Shown here: positions 62,761 to 64,000 of the stretch, piece after piece
How positions within the stretch are numbered: position 1 is the stretch's first letter
Layout of the letters: every line of letters starts with the position of its first letter
DNA from: Devosia rhizoryzae
Lineage (GTDB): Bacteria > Pseudomonadota > Alphaproteobacteria > Rhizobiales > Devosiaceae
Assembly (NCBI RefSeq): GCF_016698665.1
Contig: NZ_CP068046.1
Coordinates: forward strand, 248,001-312,000
Direction: 5' to 3'
Length of the DNA stretch: 64,000 bases
Program-made: the position numbers and the translations under genes
The notes under the pieces: generated by a model
What the model was told of the DNA's origin: nothing
The model's database searches: none
The model's input: only the letters and a program-made list of their open reading frames with translations

Positions 62761-64000
62761 CTAGAGCGGAATGATGCGCCGCAGGGCACGCCGACGCGCC
62801 GTCCAAGGGGAAACGGGACGAGAGGCCAGATAGTTTACTCCAAGGTCCGAAATGGTTGTCATGAGGCTTGGATGGGGCAGCGACAGCTCGGCCAGCTTAG
62901 CCAGATTGAGACCCTGTTGCATCGCGAGGCCAAGGACAGCAGCCATGTCGCTGGCGCCGGGACCGACAAGGCTGGCGCCCTGGATGGTGCCGTCGGCCCC
63001 GGCCAGCACCTTGACCAGGCCCTGGCCCCGACCGGCGGCGAGGGCGGCGTGGTTCTCGGCGAAGCTGGCGCGGAAGATGCCGCTGCCCGGCTTTGGTTTG
63101 CCGGTGTTGTTGGTAGAGCGGCCGATCTGGGCGAGCGGCGGGTCGGTGAGCACGAGACGCGGCTGGGGCGCGATTTTACTGCGGGGTGCACCGAGCAGCA
63201 CGGATTCGACCACGGCTCGGCCATGGCGCTGCGCGTGCTGCCACTGGTCGATGCCGGCAGCGGCGCCAACGAGGCGGATGCGGCGATTGCCAGTTTGCCC
63301 CAGTTCGTCCGTCAAGAGACCTGCGCCGCCGCGCTGGGGGCGAAGGCGAGCGGCGACGCGGTCGAGCGGGGCAAGATCGGCAGTGCCGCCCATGGCGACG
63401 AGCACATGGGAGATATCGAGCGGCTTTTGTTCGCCGGAGGGCAGGTCCACGATGGCGCCGATGCCTTGTGAGCGCGGCTGGATCGCGGAAACGGCTCCGC
63501 CGTCGAGAACGGTGATGCCTTCTGCGGCGAGCAGTTGAAAAAGGATCGCGACGGCTTCCGGATCAAAGCCGGGCAGGGCAGGGCCTTGCGGCACCAGCGT
63601 TACATCGGAGCCAAGCCGCGAAAATACCTGCGCCAGGGCGAAGGCCGACGGATCTCCACCGATGACGAGGAGGTGGCTGAGCTTGCGCGTCGAGGTGAGA
63701 ATCGACTCAGGGGTGAAGGCGCCGATCTGGTCGAGGCCGGGGATCGGGGGAACGGTTGGCATGGGGCCAAGGGCGAGGATTGTCGTGCCGGCCTTTACCT
63801 GTGTCTCACCGATAAGGAGCGTCTGTGTATCGGTGAAACGCGGTTCGCCGCGCAAGACCTGGATGCCCAGGGCGGCGAGCCGGTCCTCGCTCGTGGCGGG
63901 GGCAATCTCCGTCACCAGCGCGTCCACCCGCTCCTGGATGGCACGAAAGTTGATCTTGGCTTCGGTGTTAGGAAGACCAAGCCTTGCGCCTTGCCGCTGC
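62761..64000 (-). CDS. FAD-dependent pyridine nucleotide-disulfide oxidoreductase, 5' truncated
   Basis: The frame stays open to the window edge at 64000, so the N-terminus, including the FAD dinucleotide motif and redox CxxxxC, is missing. The visible part (about 412 residues) has a second Rossmann-type motif HLLVIGGDPSAFALAQVFSR with GSDVTLV, VLVAMGGTADLAPLD, and a C-terminal interface domain ending in PHPSLMTTISDLG. This is the layout of lipoamide/glutathione/mercuric reductase-like enzymes. The substrate cannot be assigned without the active-site cysteines. It precedes the sensor kinase. Confidence 0.88.
   Translation of the reverse strand, partial: QRQGARLGLPNTEAKINFRAIQERVDALVTEIAPATSEDRLAALGIQVLRGEPRFTDTQTLLIGETQVKAGTTILALGPMPTVPPIPGLDQIGAFTPESILTSTRKLSHLLVIGGDPSAFALAQVFSRLGSDVTLVPQGPALPGFDPEAVAILFQLLAAEGITVLDGGAVSAIQPRSQGIGAIVDLPSGEQKPLDISHVLVAMGGTADLAPLDRVAARLRPQRGGAGLLTDELGQTGNRRIRLVGAAAGIDQWQHAQRHGRAVVESVLLGAPRSKIAPQPRLVLTDPPLAQIGRSTNNTGKPKPGSGIFRASFAENHAALAAGRGQGLVKVLAGADGTIQGASLVGPGASDMAAVLGLAMQQGLNLAKLAELSLPHPSLMTTISDLGVNYLASRPVSPWTARRRALRRIIPL

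Overview
The window is GC-rich, densely coded chromosomal DNA of an alphaproteobacterium. The evidence is the combination of a ruvCAB-ybgC-tolQRAB block, a DUF4164-zapA pair followed by a 6S RNA candidate and 5-FCL, a tkt-gap/pgk-fba glycolytic block with a class I aldolase, DUF6894 proteins and CCCCGG-type intergenic palindromes. A Devosia-like member of the Hyphomicrobiales is the best guess, made from protein style rather than from a database match. I see no prophage, insertion sequence or CRISPR array.

Layout. 1-232: end of a DUF6894 gene. 239-9817 (minus): a chemotaxis operon in the order STAS, cheY, cheA, cheW, mcp, cheW, cheR, cheB and a soluble MCP-like protein, mostly with 4-base overlaps. 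10225-11274: HD-GYP response regulator. 11387-16050: a flavoprotein, then a zinc-type CDF exporter behind an ArsR-type palindrome, a SmtB-like ArsR sensor, and an ABC exporter coupled to the sensor. 16147-24928: VOC protein, HAD phosphatase, secreted unknown, ilvA, TetR plus MFS exporter, argB, ECF sigma plus anti-sigma. 25014-27879: tilS, cpoB and pal, the distal half of a tol-pal locus. 28056-32932: an OmpA/MotB-like plus MotA/ExbB-like pair, an inositol monophosphatase family enzyme, a Sel1 protein and a diverged ThiE-like protein. 33087-42125: fba, pgk, gap and tkt, split between pgk and gap by about 3.7 kb that includes small ORFs, a cold-shock gene and one amber-interrupted gene. 42362-47849: DUF4164, zapA, parDE, a lytic transglycosylase, 6S RNA, 5-FCL, ymdB-like, yebC and a diguanylate cyclase. 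48245-55237: ruvCAB, nudix, ybgC and tolQRAB. 55350-64000: SDR, small membrane protein, RND pump with adaptor, tRNA-Arg(ACG), sensor kinase and a truncated flavin disulfide reductase.

How they work together. Three themes stand out. The first is signalling: a full chemotaxis array whose last gene has CheZ-like features, plus HD-GYP and GGDEF proteins for making and degrading c-di-GMP. The second is envelope maintenance: Tol-Pal in two separated halves, a second ion-driven stator-like pair, a lytic transglycosylase and an RND pump. The third is metal and drug efflux with local regulators and visible operators: ArsR/CDF/ABC and TetR/MFS. At least four families of palindromic intergenic repeats punctuate gene ends.

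The observations most worth following are the soluble MCP-like protein with a DxxxQ motif and an acidic-hydrophobic C-terminal tail, the zinc sensor and its operator, the split tol-pal locus, the TolB with a twin-arginine-like leader, and the amber-interrupted small gene. All calls rest on reading the sequence; no search or computation was run.
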